64,000 nucleotides of DNA from Dryocosmus kuriphilus (taxonomy: Eukaryota > Arthropoda > Insecta > Hymenoptera > Cynipidae): positions 188,172,001 to 188,236,000 of the forward strand of contig CM076190.1 in the NCBI GenBank assembly GCA_038277395.1. The letters run 5' to 3'. Below, in pieces: positions 45,777 through 56,454 of this stretch (position 1 is the stretch's first letter; every line of letters begins with the position of its first letter). The position numbers and the translations under genes were made by a program. The notes under the pieces are model-generated. The model made no database searches. It saw nothing but the letters and a program-made list of their open reading frames with translations, and had not been told where the DNA came from.

Positions 45777-48137
45777 CTATCCAATTTGTTTGGAATCAGC
45801 AAATCTTAGATTATAATACAGACTTTTGAGCATCTCTTGCTTTTCGCCCGATAACTTCCTACTACTTCGAAAATTGCACTTTACTTCTAACGCGGTCGCT
45901 GGAATTTTTAATAATTTTTTAGCAAAACCTGCTAGGTTTGGATTTTCTTGCTCTGCAATATTCCAAAAAACTGAAGGTGATTTTAAGTTTCTTTTAAAAA
46001 GTTTGAAAAAGAGCCCTTTCCCTTCCTTATATGTTGAATACTGTTCCAGGCCGTCGTCTTCCAGATACTCTAAAAGAAATTGGTTCACGCTAGCAGTTTG
46101 ATCTGTTGTGAATCTAAGACCTCGATATTTTGGATGCAGAAGATTGGCTGTTAAAGATGCTGGGTGCAACACTTTCAGGGCATGATTCTTAATACTTGAT
46201 TGCAGCATAGCGCTATTATTTGTATTTGAGTTTAATAATAGCCAACTTTCGACAGCATCTGCAGAGAAAAAATCTTTTTCTTTCATTTTTGTAGTTAAGA
46301 CAGCCACGGACTTGTAGGAGTTGAACAGATTTAAAACATCAGATTCGAAAGAACGATCAAACAATAATCCAGTCGTCTCTTGACTAAACTCATACTCATT
46401 ATCACCTGCAATTTTTCTCAACACTTTTATGTTCGATACAAAAAATGTGTACGTCTCATAATGAGTTTCCCACTGAAGTTGCTTATCATCAGATTCTGTT
46501 AATGTGCCTATAAAATTAAAATTTACGACTTGCAAAAGAAATTCACTACTTAAGCATTCATGATATATAATCATAGCTTTCGTATATAACTCATTATTCG
46601 TTAATGAGTTCCCTACAGTGTTACAAATCGCAGTATTGCACAAAAAAGAGAAAACATCGGGCTGATCAAGATTTAGAAGCGAAGATTCGTTTGACAAAAT
46701 TGCATATACGTCTAAGAGAAACATATTTTTCGCTGAATCAATCGCTGAGGTGACTATTCTATGAATGTCATCCTTACAATTTTCGGTGCCAGGCATTTGC
46801 ACTGAATTCAGAAAAATCGTTTTTCCGTCTAAGTCTTTCACAAACAGCTGGATCTCTCGTTTTCCTCCTTCGTCAGTTTGCACTGAAGGCAGTAATATAC
46901 CTGGTCTGTTTTCAGAATTAAAATTGCGTTTCTGGAGTTTCTCGAAAGCCTTATTCAAAAACACAGAAGACATGTCTTGAGCTGTTGGTGGTATGTAGCC
47001 GGGTCGCAAAACTTTCATGCACTTAATGTAGTAATCCGATTCAACTATTTCTGTGTCAATGTTGCAACCGAAAAAAAAACTCCGAAACTGCATCGTCGAT
47101 TATTGACTTATCTTTGTCATTGACAGTGTCAATAAAAGATTTTATCCTTGTCTGATGAATCTTCTTAGCTCGAGAAGCATCTAGTTCAGCTATCTAAAAT
47201 AAATATATTTTCTTGCATTAGCTTTTTATCTTACTTTAATAGAGAAAAAATATGGTTTGCACTAAAATTATTTATTATTTTTTTTTACTATTCCTTTTTT
47301 TTAACTTCAAAATCGATTGTCGTCATTTTTTCTACTTATAACAGTCATACGAGTCATTTTAAAAATAAATAAATAAAAATAAGGGTATTTGATAATAGAG
47401 TCTAAATCTTGAAAGTTTTCTCTGAAAAATATTTAAAAAACATTGAAATTGAACAATTAGAACAAAAGTTATCAGCCGTCAAAGTTCTTCGGGTAATCCT
47501 AACCAAGAGATGTAGCCACGTTATAAAATGATAGTGGTGTAGCCAAGGGTTAAGCAATCTTATAAAGAGATGTGTGATTTATTATAAATTAAAGGGGTAT
47601 TACAATAATGTATAGTATTGAATTATAGATACCATTTTAAATGAAATATTTTCGGCTAGGTACTGAAATTATAGATTATATGTAATATATACCTAAAATA
47701 TACGCACTACGCTTACCGAATTATTATTTGCGAGATTTTCAGCAGAAGTATCGTTTTCCGTTTCGATAAAACTTACGGATGAGTTTTGATGACCTTTGCT
47801 TATATCCATTTGGTAATTATCATTAAATTCAGCCGCCTCAGCTGTAATCTCAGTTTGTGCATCTATAAATGACATTTCCTCCTCCACTAAAACACATTTT
47901 TTCCTAGAAAAGCGTAATTTTTAATTATTTTATTTATTTTGTACATATTATTGAATTCAAGTTCTTATGTCAGTTTAGAATAACTTACCGGTGGGTTTTT
48001 AACCTATCTTCTGCTGTGTTTTGCAGTTGCTGGTTGCAAACAGTACAAAAAGCTGCATATTTTCCACTATCCTTTTTTATTAACTTGAATTTTAGATTCT
48101 CCCAAGATTCATGCTTTGCCCTACCACCCCTCCTCAT
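45777..48137 (-). CDS. hAT transposase-like paralogue (gene B), three exons, catalytic residues lost, one-base frame break
   Basis: Exons on the minus strand: 48137-47989, 47903-47717 and 47193-45777, joined by GT..AG introns in phases identical to gene A. Exon 1 encodes a BED-type finger (FCTVCNQQ..DRLKTH). Exon 3 begins IAELDASRAKKIHQTRIKSF and reaches the FFFGCNI block common with gene A. A T9 tract (47071-47079) places upstream and downstream parts in different frames. Downstream, homology is continuous (LLFDRSFESD, FFSADAVESWL, LTANLLHPKYRGLRF, SVFWNIAEQENPNLAGFAKK). LLMDGW of gene A is replaced by LLPSVQ, VVSDN by ILSNES, GDTRW by KQLQW, and the CxxH motif is gone. Without the break it would be about 583 aa. 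Either a dying copy or a DNA-binding accessory/repressor; an ATG at 47093 would give a 438-residue finger-less form. Confidence 0.85.
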
Positions 48138-48267
48138 TTTATATTTGTCACTTTAATTATTAATCGATATTCAAAATCTATATACGTTCTTTCGTTCCGC
48201 ACGTGGACGTGGTTCCGTGGTTTCGGCTTTTACACAAGATTAGGTTATGTTCGGAAACGACGTAAAT

Positions 48268-48357
48268 TACGTAGACAACTAAAGATGTGTATTACCATGT
48301 AATATACATGTAGAAAACTACGTAAATTACATCGAGTAATTTACGTACCGAACCCTG
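48268..48357 (-). repeat. Right TIR and subterminal repeats of the hAT element
   Basis: GACGTAAATTACGTAG, CTACGTAAATTACATC and GAGTAATTTACGTACC words run up to the CGAACCCTG terminus. Same motif as at the left end. Confidence 0.75.
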
Positions 48358-48365
48358 AGCATCAG

Positions 48366-49312
48366 AGATGGGGTGGGAGATCGTTCACGCTGTACATTTC
48401 TTCACGACTGACTTTCTGAAGCGCACCCTGTTAATAAAAACTTTTGGGAACTAAAATTAAAGGGCCAAAAGCGCGCCCTGTTAATAATTCGTCGATTTTC
48501 AGGAACTAGTTCACAGAGCGCCTGACTCTGGCCTGACCTGGTAATAGTAGAGTCTGACGAAGCGCGCTCTATGTATCTACTGAAAAGAAGGGTCGAATGT
48601 CGGTAAAGAAGATCGGGTGGGTAACCCTGTTATGATAAAAATTAAAAACCGGTGGGAAAGAGGATGGTAATGAAAGTGTTTACATTAACTTGTTAATTAA
48701 TGTATGTTTGCTTGTTCATACAGTATAATTTAAAATAATTAGAATTATAATTCTAATTAAGACATTAATTACAGCTTCTCCCTTAGCTGTCTTGTGTATC
48801 AATTTTTGAAGTGAAACTTCTCTACTGGCGGGATGAGATGAGGAGTGAAATAGAAATCATATGATTCGATTGCAGCCGATTCATCTGCGCGTCGGTTCGC
48901 GCACGCGCGACAATTTAAACATGCGTTGAATTTAAAAGCTACAAATAAAATTCGTTTCATTCATGGAATTAACTTAAAACTGATAAAGTATTAATTGAAT
49001 TTCAATTAAAATTCGAAAATACATTTTCTATCAACAAAACCATGAATTTTTACACTTTCTACAATTTTAATCGAAATGCCATTTAATGCGGTGAGGGCGG
49101 TGAGGCATGGAGATTCTCGCGCCATAACCCCGCAGTTTGTTTTGATGTGATTGTCATCGCATTAATAGCGTCGCATTTTGCTGCGATTTTCAATGACCCG
49201 TTAAAAGCATGAAACATTATCAAAACCAAATCAAACAAAGCAATTTATGTATTACTTACTTACACTTATGCCAACAAGTAAAAGTAAAAGACATTCGACA
49301 CAAGCCATAGGA
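48366..49312. other. Right flank of the hAT element
   Basis: No gene. Two close direct repeats GCGC(A/G)CCCTGTTAATAA at 48421 and 48472. A CG-richer stretch (48366-48560) may be an older repeat into which the hAT inserted. Confidence 0.35.
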
Positions 49313-49480
49313 TAAAAAAAAACAGTTGTGTGTTAAAGAACACACGGCAGAAGTGAAACTTAGCGTGCGATATGAGAAAACAAAAAGAAACTAGGGAAAC
49401 AAAACAAAATTAGAAATTAAGAAAACAAAACAAAAAGAACTTAAAGCCGAAGCATAGATATAACGTAATAGATGAGGTAA

Positions 49481-51673
49481 CGAATTAGGTCGGCCACGTA
49501 ACGGTAGTTGGCGCCACAGAAAAGTTATGTGGCCCTGTAGCTTCGACCACATACTTGTAGAGGCACTGGCGATGCATATAGCGCCAAATATGAAATGATT
49601 GAAAATCGAAAATGATTATAGTGCTGAATAGTTGCTACGTGATATTGCAGATGATATAAAAGAAGCTACTGGCTTTTTGAAATCAAAAATAGTTTATCGT
49701 AATGAAGTCAAAAATCAAAATTCTTTAAGTTCAAACGATTTCCATACGAAACTTTAGATTCACATAAAGAATGACCCGCTGACCAGCCCTCTTGCACCGA
49801 GTATACCTGTACAACTTTAAAGATTAAAGGGATGGTGCAGTTGGCAAATTGTATGCGACTAATGACTAATCTATAACGGGAGGCAATAGAAATATACTAA
49901 TTTGAAGGACACTTTCCTATTAAAGTATATTCAATATGTCTATCAATATTTTTTCTAAATGGTTCACCTACAAGTTGTTCCTTTTGGTGTCAAAATGATT
50001 TATGGATTTTGTCAGAATTTGAAAAAAAATATTTAGAAGTTATTTGAATAAAATACGTATTTTAGTTAAATAAGCTGTGTAATTGAAATATTTTACTTTG
50101 AAACGCATCCAATATATTCTTTTTCAAGAAATATGTTCATAAAATCCAGGGTACTTTTTCGAAAAGTTGGTCGTTAATTATTTAAACAAGTTAGAAAAAA
50201 GAAATTCATTATTTATGTGAGAAAGAAGATTCTGTAAAACATTTTTCAGAAGTTTTGAACCAAGAAAAGACTTTTTCCCCTTTAGACTTTTCCCCTACAA
50301 TCAACCGTTGTAAAGTTACAGCATTATAAAGAATTAAATTAGCACAAGAAAACTTGATTATTATTTACAGGTAGACATCTCAGCACCTATTGAATCAAAA
50401 AAAAGTACAAATTGCTTTTCAAGGTATATACGGTACCACACAGAAAAAATCAATTTTCCCGATCAAAGTAAATGTTAAATGAAAATATTTTTAAAATCTT
50501 GGTTTCAATTTTAATTAATTCAAAATTGTAAAACTCTAAAATACAGTTTTTAAATATATTTGAAAATATATACGGGAAAAAGTAAAGACGTTATAGAATT
50601 TCTAAATCACTTTAAAATGAAGGTGAAAAAGAAATTGGAATTTTTTTCAAAAAAAAACTTTTTTTTGGCCAGGTAATCTGTTTCCTATTTGGATTCATAA
50701 TTTCAATACGAAACTACCATAACGAGTAGCTCACACGGCAACGTTCTGAGTTTGTAGTCGGAAGGTTGCAGGCTCGATTCTCGGTATCTACACTATTTTT
50801 ATTTTTGTTTCTTTTTTTTTTATTTTACAAAAATGAACATTTACGTTTTTTTTTCAATGAAAAACTCGCTTTTTTAAAACTTTTTTGGAAAACTTTCTAT
50901 TTTCAATTGTAATTGCCGTGAAAATATACTTAACATCGCTAAATATTATTATTGTGCTAACGTTTTTGATAGTGTTTTCTTAAGATCTTTAAAAATTAAG
51001 ACCAAGAAATAAATTCACTAACATTCTAATTTCCTGCTTTTCCTATCCAATGTAACCACTCTGAAAATTGCTCTAACTCTTTCACATTTGAGCATTTTGG
51101 TTGCATTTTCTATACTATTAAAGTCAATTAAATGGGCTTATTAGAATAATACTTAATTTAGGATACTCCTGGTGAGAGGGCCCAGTAAGCAATGTGGAGA
51201 TTATTTAGATAAATAATTTGCGTGTATAATAAGATTTATTCTGAAGTATTTTTAGTCTGACTATCCAATTAAAAATTTTTATTTATCTTCGTGAGTTTAA
51301 AATTAAATTTGACTAATTCAAGTTAGACAATATTTATTAAATTGCTACCTTATTTTAAGATTCTCCTCAATGCTGAAGCCAAGAAACAATCCACATCATA
51401 TTATAATAATTTATACAATATAAATCTATAATTATTATTGATACAATATAATATGATGAACACAAACTTGCATTTGTAAACTTATAATTGTATGAATAAA
51501 AAGCACACACAAAAAAATTTTACTTCAATTTACTCGTTCATCACCTTCCATTTACACTATGCTGAATTTAAATATTATGCTTCAGTTACCCAAATAAACG
51601 GTTCATATTAATTGATAGAATGAAGAAAATCTAGATGTAGAATCCTTCGTAATATTAACGTCCGGGTATATAT
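49481..51673. other. AT-rich interior, no gene
   Basis: Apart from the tRNA-like sequence at 50721 no feature is recognisable. Confidence 0.35.
50721..50795 (+). mobile_element. tRNA-like sequence, likely SINE head
   Basis: Box A-like TAGCTCACACGGCAACG (from 50727) and box B GGCTCGATTCT (50771-50781), followed by a T-rich tract ending about 50825. The stems pair poorly, so a functional tRNA is unlikely. Confidence 0.45.
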
Positions 51674-53788
51674 CATTAAATAAATAAGACCAAAGGTCAG
51701 AACGACAGCTTCCAGACAATTATCGTTTATTAATATGAAAGTTCAAAGTAACGTTTCGGAATTACTCTAATTCCCTCTTCAGACTAAATAATTAAACTTT
51801 AAGTATGTCATTACAGTATTACAAATATATTTTTGAATGCTAGAATCAATTCATAAAGAATTCTGATAATTTGAAAAATTTAATCTTTGTGAGTGCTTGT
51901 ATCATTGCTAGTGTAATAAATATTATAAGATCTATATATTGAATCTGAATATAAAACGTAAAACAACTTATCGGCATATCCATTAGATAATATTACCTTA
52001 ACATAAAAATTAAAAAAATTATAACCAGAACGGAGCTACAGTCCAGCTCCGTTAATGTAAATACGAGCACTCATTATTGAGAAATTTACCTGTATATATT
52101 ATATAAATTTATTTCAATTTACCTGTCATTTGAGAGCAGAAGAATACGACATTCAAGGAAACCTGACTAAAAATACATATGCATACGTAGAGAATATAGA
52201 ATAACTTGCAAAAAAATGTTTCTAAGGGGGGAAAAGTACAATTTGTTTATAAACAATTAATATATTTTTTAAACAAATTCAATGTTTTTACATCCAGAAG
52301 GAAGATTTCTGGAACGTACTTTTTAAAACAAACATTTCGACGTCAAGGAGTCGTCAAAATCTGTTTAGTCATTTACGAGATAAATGTTGGTCATGTAGTA
52401 ATATTAAATTTTCATTGTTAATCAATTTTGCAAAAAAGTTTCGTTTGCGACCAAAACCTGGGGAAATATTTTCGAACATAAGGGCTACTAAAAAATTCAT
52501 TTTACAGTGAAAATAAATGATTTTCGATTTATGGTGGCCTACTTGGGATAATCTGACCTAAACTAAAAATTCAAACTCGAATAAAAAAAAAAACTGGTAA
52601 GCAGAAAATTCCAATCCGACTCCGAATGATTTTGTATGATTACGTATGAATGCGAAATCTGTTTCGAAAGCACGGATTCAATCGGAATCGAAGGAAAATC
52701 CATTCCCATTTATATAAATATTCACGTATAATTATAAAATCACGTATATATTATATAATATATATTTGAACTTTTTACCCACACAGTTAATCTAAGATAT
52801 ATATTAGATTAACTGTCTAGGTGAAAAGTTCAAATACCTATATGAAAAAAGTTAATGATTTTTTTTTCATCACGTTCATAAAAGTGGTCATGGATACTTT
52901 CCAACATTTGAGGAGTCGAGCAAATTTTGAGAAAAGTAAATATTTCAGCGGGAAAGTTGTTAGGAAAAGAATAAAGAAATTTTCCTGAAAATATTACTTC
53001 AATTGATACAACGGTTGAAAACCTATGATTATTTTACTTCATTCGGGTTATCGAGTGCGACCGGCAACTCGTCACAAGCATACAATGTAAATTAAATAAG
53101 TACCTAATAAAAAATTATGTTTTCTTATCAATATATGTAAATTTTACTTTTTAATTCTATTGACAGATGTATATTTTCCATTTCGAAAACATAAAAAAAA
53201 TAACTACTTGTACGTTTAGCTTGAAAAACACTTTTTTTAGGACACTTTTAATACATTCTGCAATTTCTTCGGATGTGCACTACATATTCAAAGAATAATG
53301 CAGAAATGATCGTTTTGTTTACATTTTGTACATTGTTTGTACATTATTGTCACGTTTTCTAGAAAATAATGAGCACTCATTATTGCTCGTATTTACATTA
53401 ATGGAGCTGGACTGTAGCTCCGTTCTAGTTATAATTTAAAAAATTTTTTAATTGTTATGTTAATTTAATATTATCTAATGGATATGCCGATAAGTTGTTT
53501 TACGTTTTACATTCAGATTCAATAGATCTTATAATATTTATTACACTAACAATGATACGAGCACTCACAAAGATTACATTTTTCAAATTATCAGAATTCT
53601 TTATGAATTAATCCTAGTATTCAAAAATCTATATCTGTAACACTGTAATGACATACTTAAAGTTTAATTATTCAGTCTGAAGAGGGAATTAGAGTAATTG
53701 CGAAACGTACTTACATTGAACTTTCATATTAATAAACGATAATTGTCTGGAAGCTGTCGTTCTGACCTTTGGTCTTATTTATTTAATA
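51674..53788. mobile_element. Palindromic element with about 410-bp inverted arms
   Basis: Left arm 51674-52088 (TTAAATAAATAAGACCAAAG, then GGAGCTACAGTCCAGCTCCG near 52034) matches right arm 53355-53788 in inverted orientation with scattered differences. Each arm carries CTGAAGAGGGAATTAGAGTA..CGAAACGT. The 1.27-kb spacer has no recognised transposase but contains a separate hairpin. Superfamily unknown. Confidence 0.82.
52755..52842. repeat. Short hairpin inside the palindromic element
   Basis: TTTGAACTTTTTACCCACAC and AGTTAATCTAA pair with TTAGATTAACTGT and GGTGAAAAGTTCAAA around a GATATATA centre. Likely a nested small MITE. Confidence 0.7.
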
Positions 53789-53950
53789 TACTTTAATTTT
53801 TAATATTTTTAAAATTAAAATTTAAAATTTTTAATTAATTTAATATACTTTTATATACTTAATATACTTCGACCGAGAATTCTCTCCTGTAAATAATGAT
53901 ATATTTATTAATAAAATTGATGAATTTTGAGCGGAATCTAACGAGATAAG

Positions 53951-53952
<2 letters not shown>

Positions 53953-53990
<38 letters not shown>
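53953..53990. repeat. (TA)n microsatellite
   Basis: About 18 TA units just outside the palindromic element. Confidence 0.95.
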
Positions 53991-53994
<4 letters not shown>

Positions 53995-54381
53995 TAATAT
54001 ATGTTTGTAGTCTTTCTTTATTTCACCTGTCACTTTTGTAAACACGGTAAACACACTCAACACATGCAGACACATGCATGTGTATGAGAATCGACTCGAA
54101 TCTCCAAATCAGAAATTATAGTCCAGTTGGCACGAAACTGATATCTTGAATCGTTCGTCTTCGTGCAACTTCGGTTTTTTCACGAGGCACAGCCGTACAC
54201 CTACATCGGACATGCCGCGTGCCACGGCCTGTTCAGTTTGTTTACTCGTTGCCACGGAAACGATGAAATGTTCTAGAGGGCAGTACCTACCTATAGGCGA
54301 AAATGTAGTTAGATATATAAATATATCGGTCGTCCCCACCACTGACCCAAGCCGCATCTATTACGTTATATCTATGGCCGA

Positions 54382-54663
54382 AGTAAAACATTGAATAAAA
54401 ATATACACCGAAATGACAAATTGACAGTACCAAAATGACGTCGAAATTGAAATGAATTTTCGACATTCAAAATTTGACGACAGTTTCACTTCTCTTGCAC
54501 ATTGTAAGTTCATGCAATGCTATATGCTTGAAATCGAAGCTGTGCGAGAGAAGTGAAACTGTCGTCAAATTTTGAATGTCGAAAATTCATTTCAATTTCG
54601 ACGTCATTTTGGTACTGTCAATTTGTCATTTCGGTGTATATTTTTATTCAATGTTTTACTTCG
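54382..54663. mobile_element. Hairpin MITE, about 120-bp near-perfect arms
   Basis: AAAACATTGAATAAAAATAT at 54384 is matched by its complement ending near 54661. The arms share CACCGAAATGACAAATTGAC and AATTTTCGACATTCAAAATT. The loop is about 38 bases. It splits the right arm of the 49313-54797 inverted repeat at CCGAAG/CTTCGG. Confidence 0.85.
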
Positions 54664-54797
54664 GCTTTAAGTTCTTTTTGTTTTGTTTTCTTCATTTCTT
54701 ATTTTGTTTTGTTTCCCTAGTTTCTTTTTGTTTTCTCATATCGCACGCTAAGTTTCACTTCTGCCGTGTGTTCTTTAACACACAACTGTTTTTTCAC

Positions 54798-55312
54798 TTT
54801 TCCATTTAATGTTTCCCGTCAAATAAATTAAGATATATTTCATAAAAATGAATTGAGCTACTTTTATCTCGCTTTTTCTGGTAACGTAAAAAGAGGAAAC
54901 TTTGAACTAGTTACAATTGCTACAAATTCTTAAATTCATTTTAAAAACTATTAATTATTTTAGGGATATCTCATACAACAACTCTGATCTTCTTGTGAAT
55001 ACGATAAGTTGAAAACGGTTGTAGATAATTGACTGAGATTTGAAGAGCTGTTACTGCCATTAATTTCTCCAAACAAAAACAAGAATTTCTACAAAGATTC
55101 TTTATATATTTTAAAATAATTTTCATAATATTTTAAAATGGGGTTTCAACAACTTGACTTTTAAAAATTAACAATTTTACCCCAATTTAACTTTTTAACA
55201 ATTTACCTTAACATAATTTAACGTTGATGCAACAATATAAGCGATTTTAGACAAATTAATTGCCCTATAATATAAATATTTATTTTATAGAAGATTCATA
55301 AAGTTATTACCG
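54798..55312. other. AT-rich intergenic
   Basis: No gene or clear repeat seen. Confidence 0.35.
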
Positions 55313-55412
55313 TACTAGCACCCAATATTGCATCCATATTGCATCCATATTTCCTGCAATATTGCCCATATATGGATGCAATATGGATGCAATATTGGTT
55401 GCTAGTAGGGTA
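55313..55412. mobile_element. Small palindrome of ATATTGCATCCAT words
   Basis: TACTAGCACCCAATATTGCA then TCCATATTGCATCCATAT is matched by ATATGGATGCAATATGGATG then CAATATTGGTTGCTAGTA. The arms are about 40 bp with a loop of about 18. It also contains internal direct repeats of TGCATCCATAT. Confidence 0.8.
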
Positions 55413-56454
55413 CTATTATAAAATATATTTAATAGTAAAAATTTCTTTATTTGCATGTATAATCCAAAGTTGATGCAAGTTATTGAGAATTTTTTAAATC
55501 AAAACGAATTAATTGACCGATTATAGCAATATAATTTTCAAGGAAGTACAGTTATTTATACTATTAATATTAGTAAATTTTTTGAAAAATCATAAAGGTT
55601 TCCTGTATGAAGATGCAAATATTTTTGCTATGAAGAAAAGTGCTCGTAAAATGAGCACAAATTAATATAAACAAGAAATTGAATTCACAGTATAATTTAT
55701 ACTTGCATAAATTATTTATATTTCATTAATAATTATCTGAAGTATACAGCTTCAAACGGAACGAATGAATCATTGTCATAAAAACTTTATTTATCATCAT
55801 TTTTTATTCTGTAGAAAATACTTTTTATTCGAGTTTTTATTTTAAGAAAGTCTTGTTAAGTTATGTCAGAAAAGAGGGTCCTTCCAGAGTTTAGGTATAC
55901 AGGTTTACGAAAACCTAAACCTTTCCGCATAGTCTAAGGCCCCTAAGCCTTCCTTTCCCCTTTCATGGGGTCATAAATTTTCTTTCAGTTTTCCGACGAA
56001 AATAGCTTGGAGTTTCAAAATTTGAGTCGGTGCTTCGAAAACAGGTTACACCTGCGGATTCTGAAGATCCCTCATTTATTCTATGTGAAAACGGAGTATT
56101 TGATTATATTATAAAATTGAATTTTTCCTCAAACTCATTTCCGCACCACCTTAGGGGTAGAGTATTTGGCGCGTTTTTTTTTTTATTCTAGTGGTTTCCC
56201 CAGGAGGCCTAATCCACTATTCTCTCTATTTCTGCTGTATATTATTTTATTTTTATTTCCTTCTGTTGGCGTGTATTACATATTGGCTTATTTCTTATTG
56301 CAAACGCTTTATACGTTTTCCTTTTCAGTGAAAATATTTATTTCCCACTCATCATGCGTGGATGCTGCTGTGTGTCTTTTACTGTATCTCTTCATTATGC
56401 ATGGCTGTTGTCTATAGTTTTAGTTCGAACATATGTACTACAAAAAAAAAAAAG
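55413..56454. other. AT-rich intergenic
   Basis: No gene recognised. The frame at 56166-56417 is hydrophobic but has no known domain and no ATG context worth calling. Confidence 0.35.

Larger units (their letters stand above)
42765..48357. mobile_element. Complete two-gene hAT-superfamily transposon with perfect 8-bp target duplication
   Basis: Left end CAGGGTTCCG (42765) and right end CGAACCCTG (48357, read outward CAGGGTTCGG) match in 9 of 10 bases. They are flanked by identical AGCATCAG (42757-42764 and 48358-48365). Eight-base duplications and CAGNG-type termini define hAT elements. Subterminal regions carry repeated TACGTAAATTAC/GTAATTTACGTA words (42798-42860, 48268-48350). Two convergent three-exon genes fill the interior, 521 bp apart at their 3' ends. 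No internal CAGGG/CCCTG end lies between them, so this is one unit and not two abutting elements. At 5593 bp it is long for a hAT element. Confidence 0.93.
49313..54797. mobile_element. Large element or composite with about 165-bp inverted ends, 5.5 kb
   Basis: 49313-49480 (AACAGTTGTGTGTTAAAGAACACACGGC in pieces, then AAACTTAGCGTGCGATATGAG, then CCGAAGCATAGATATAACG) is matched in inverted order by 54353-54385 plus 54663-54797. The right arm is interrupted by a 280-bp hairpin MITE. No transposase was recognised inside. The interior holds a tRNA-like SINE head and the 51674-53788 palindromic element. Possibly two opposite MITE copies rather than one element. Confidence 0.6.

Noticed and set aside
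54109..54394. Overlapping 82-codon frames on both strands in a GC-richer patch
   Set aside because: Both strands are open with no domain, and no splice or start evidence favours one.
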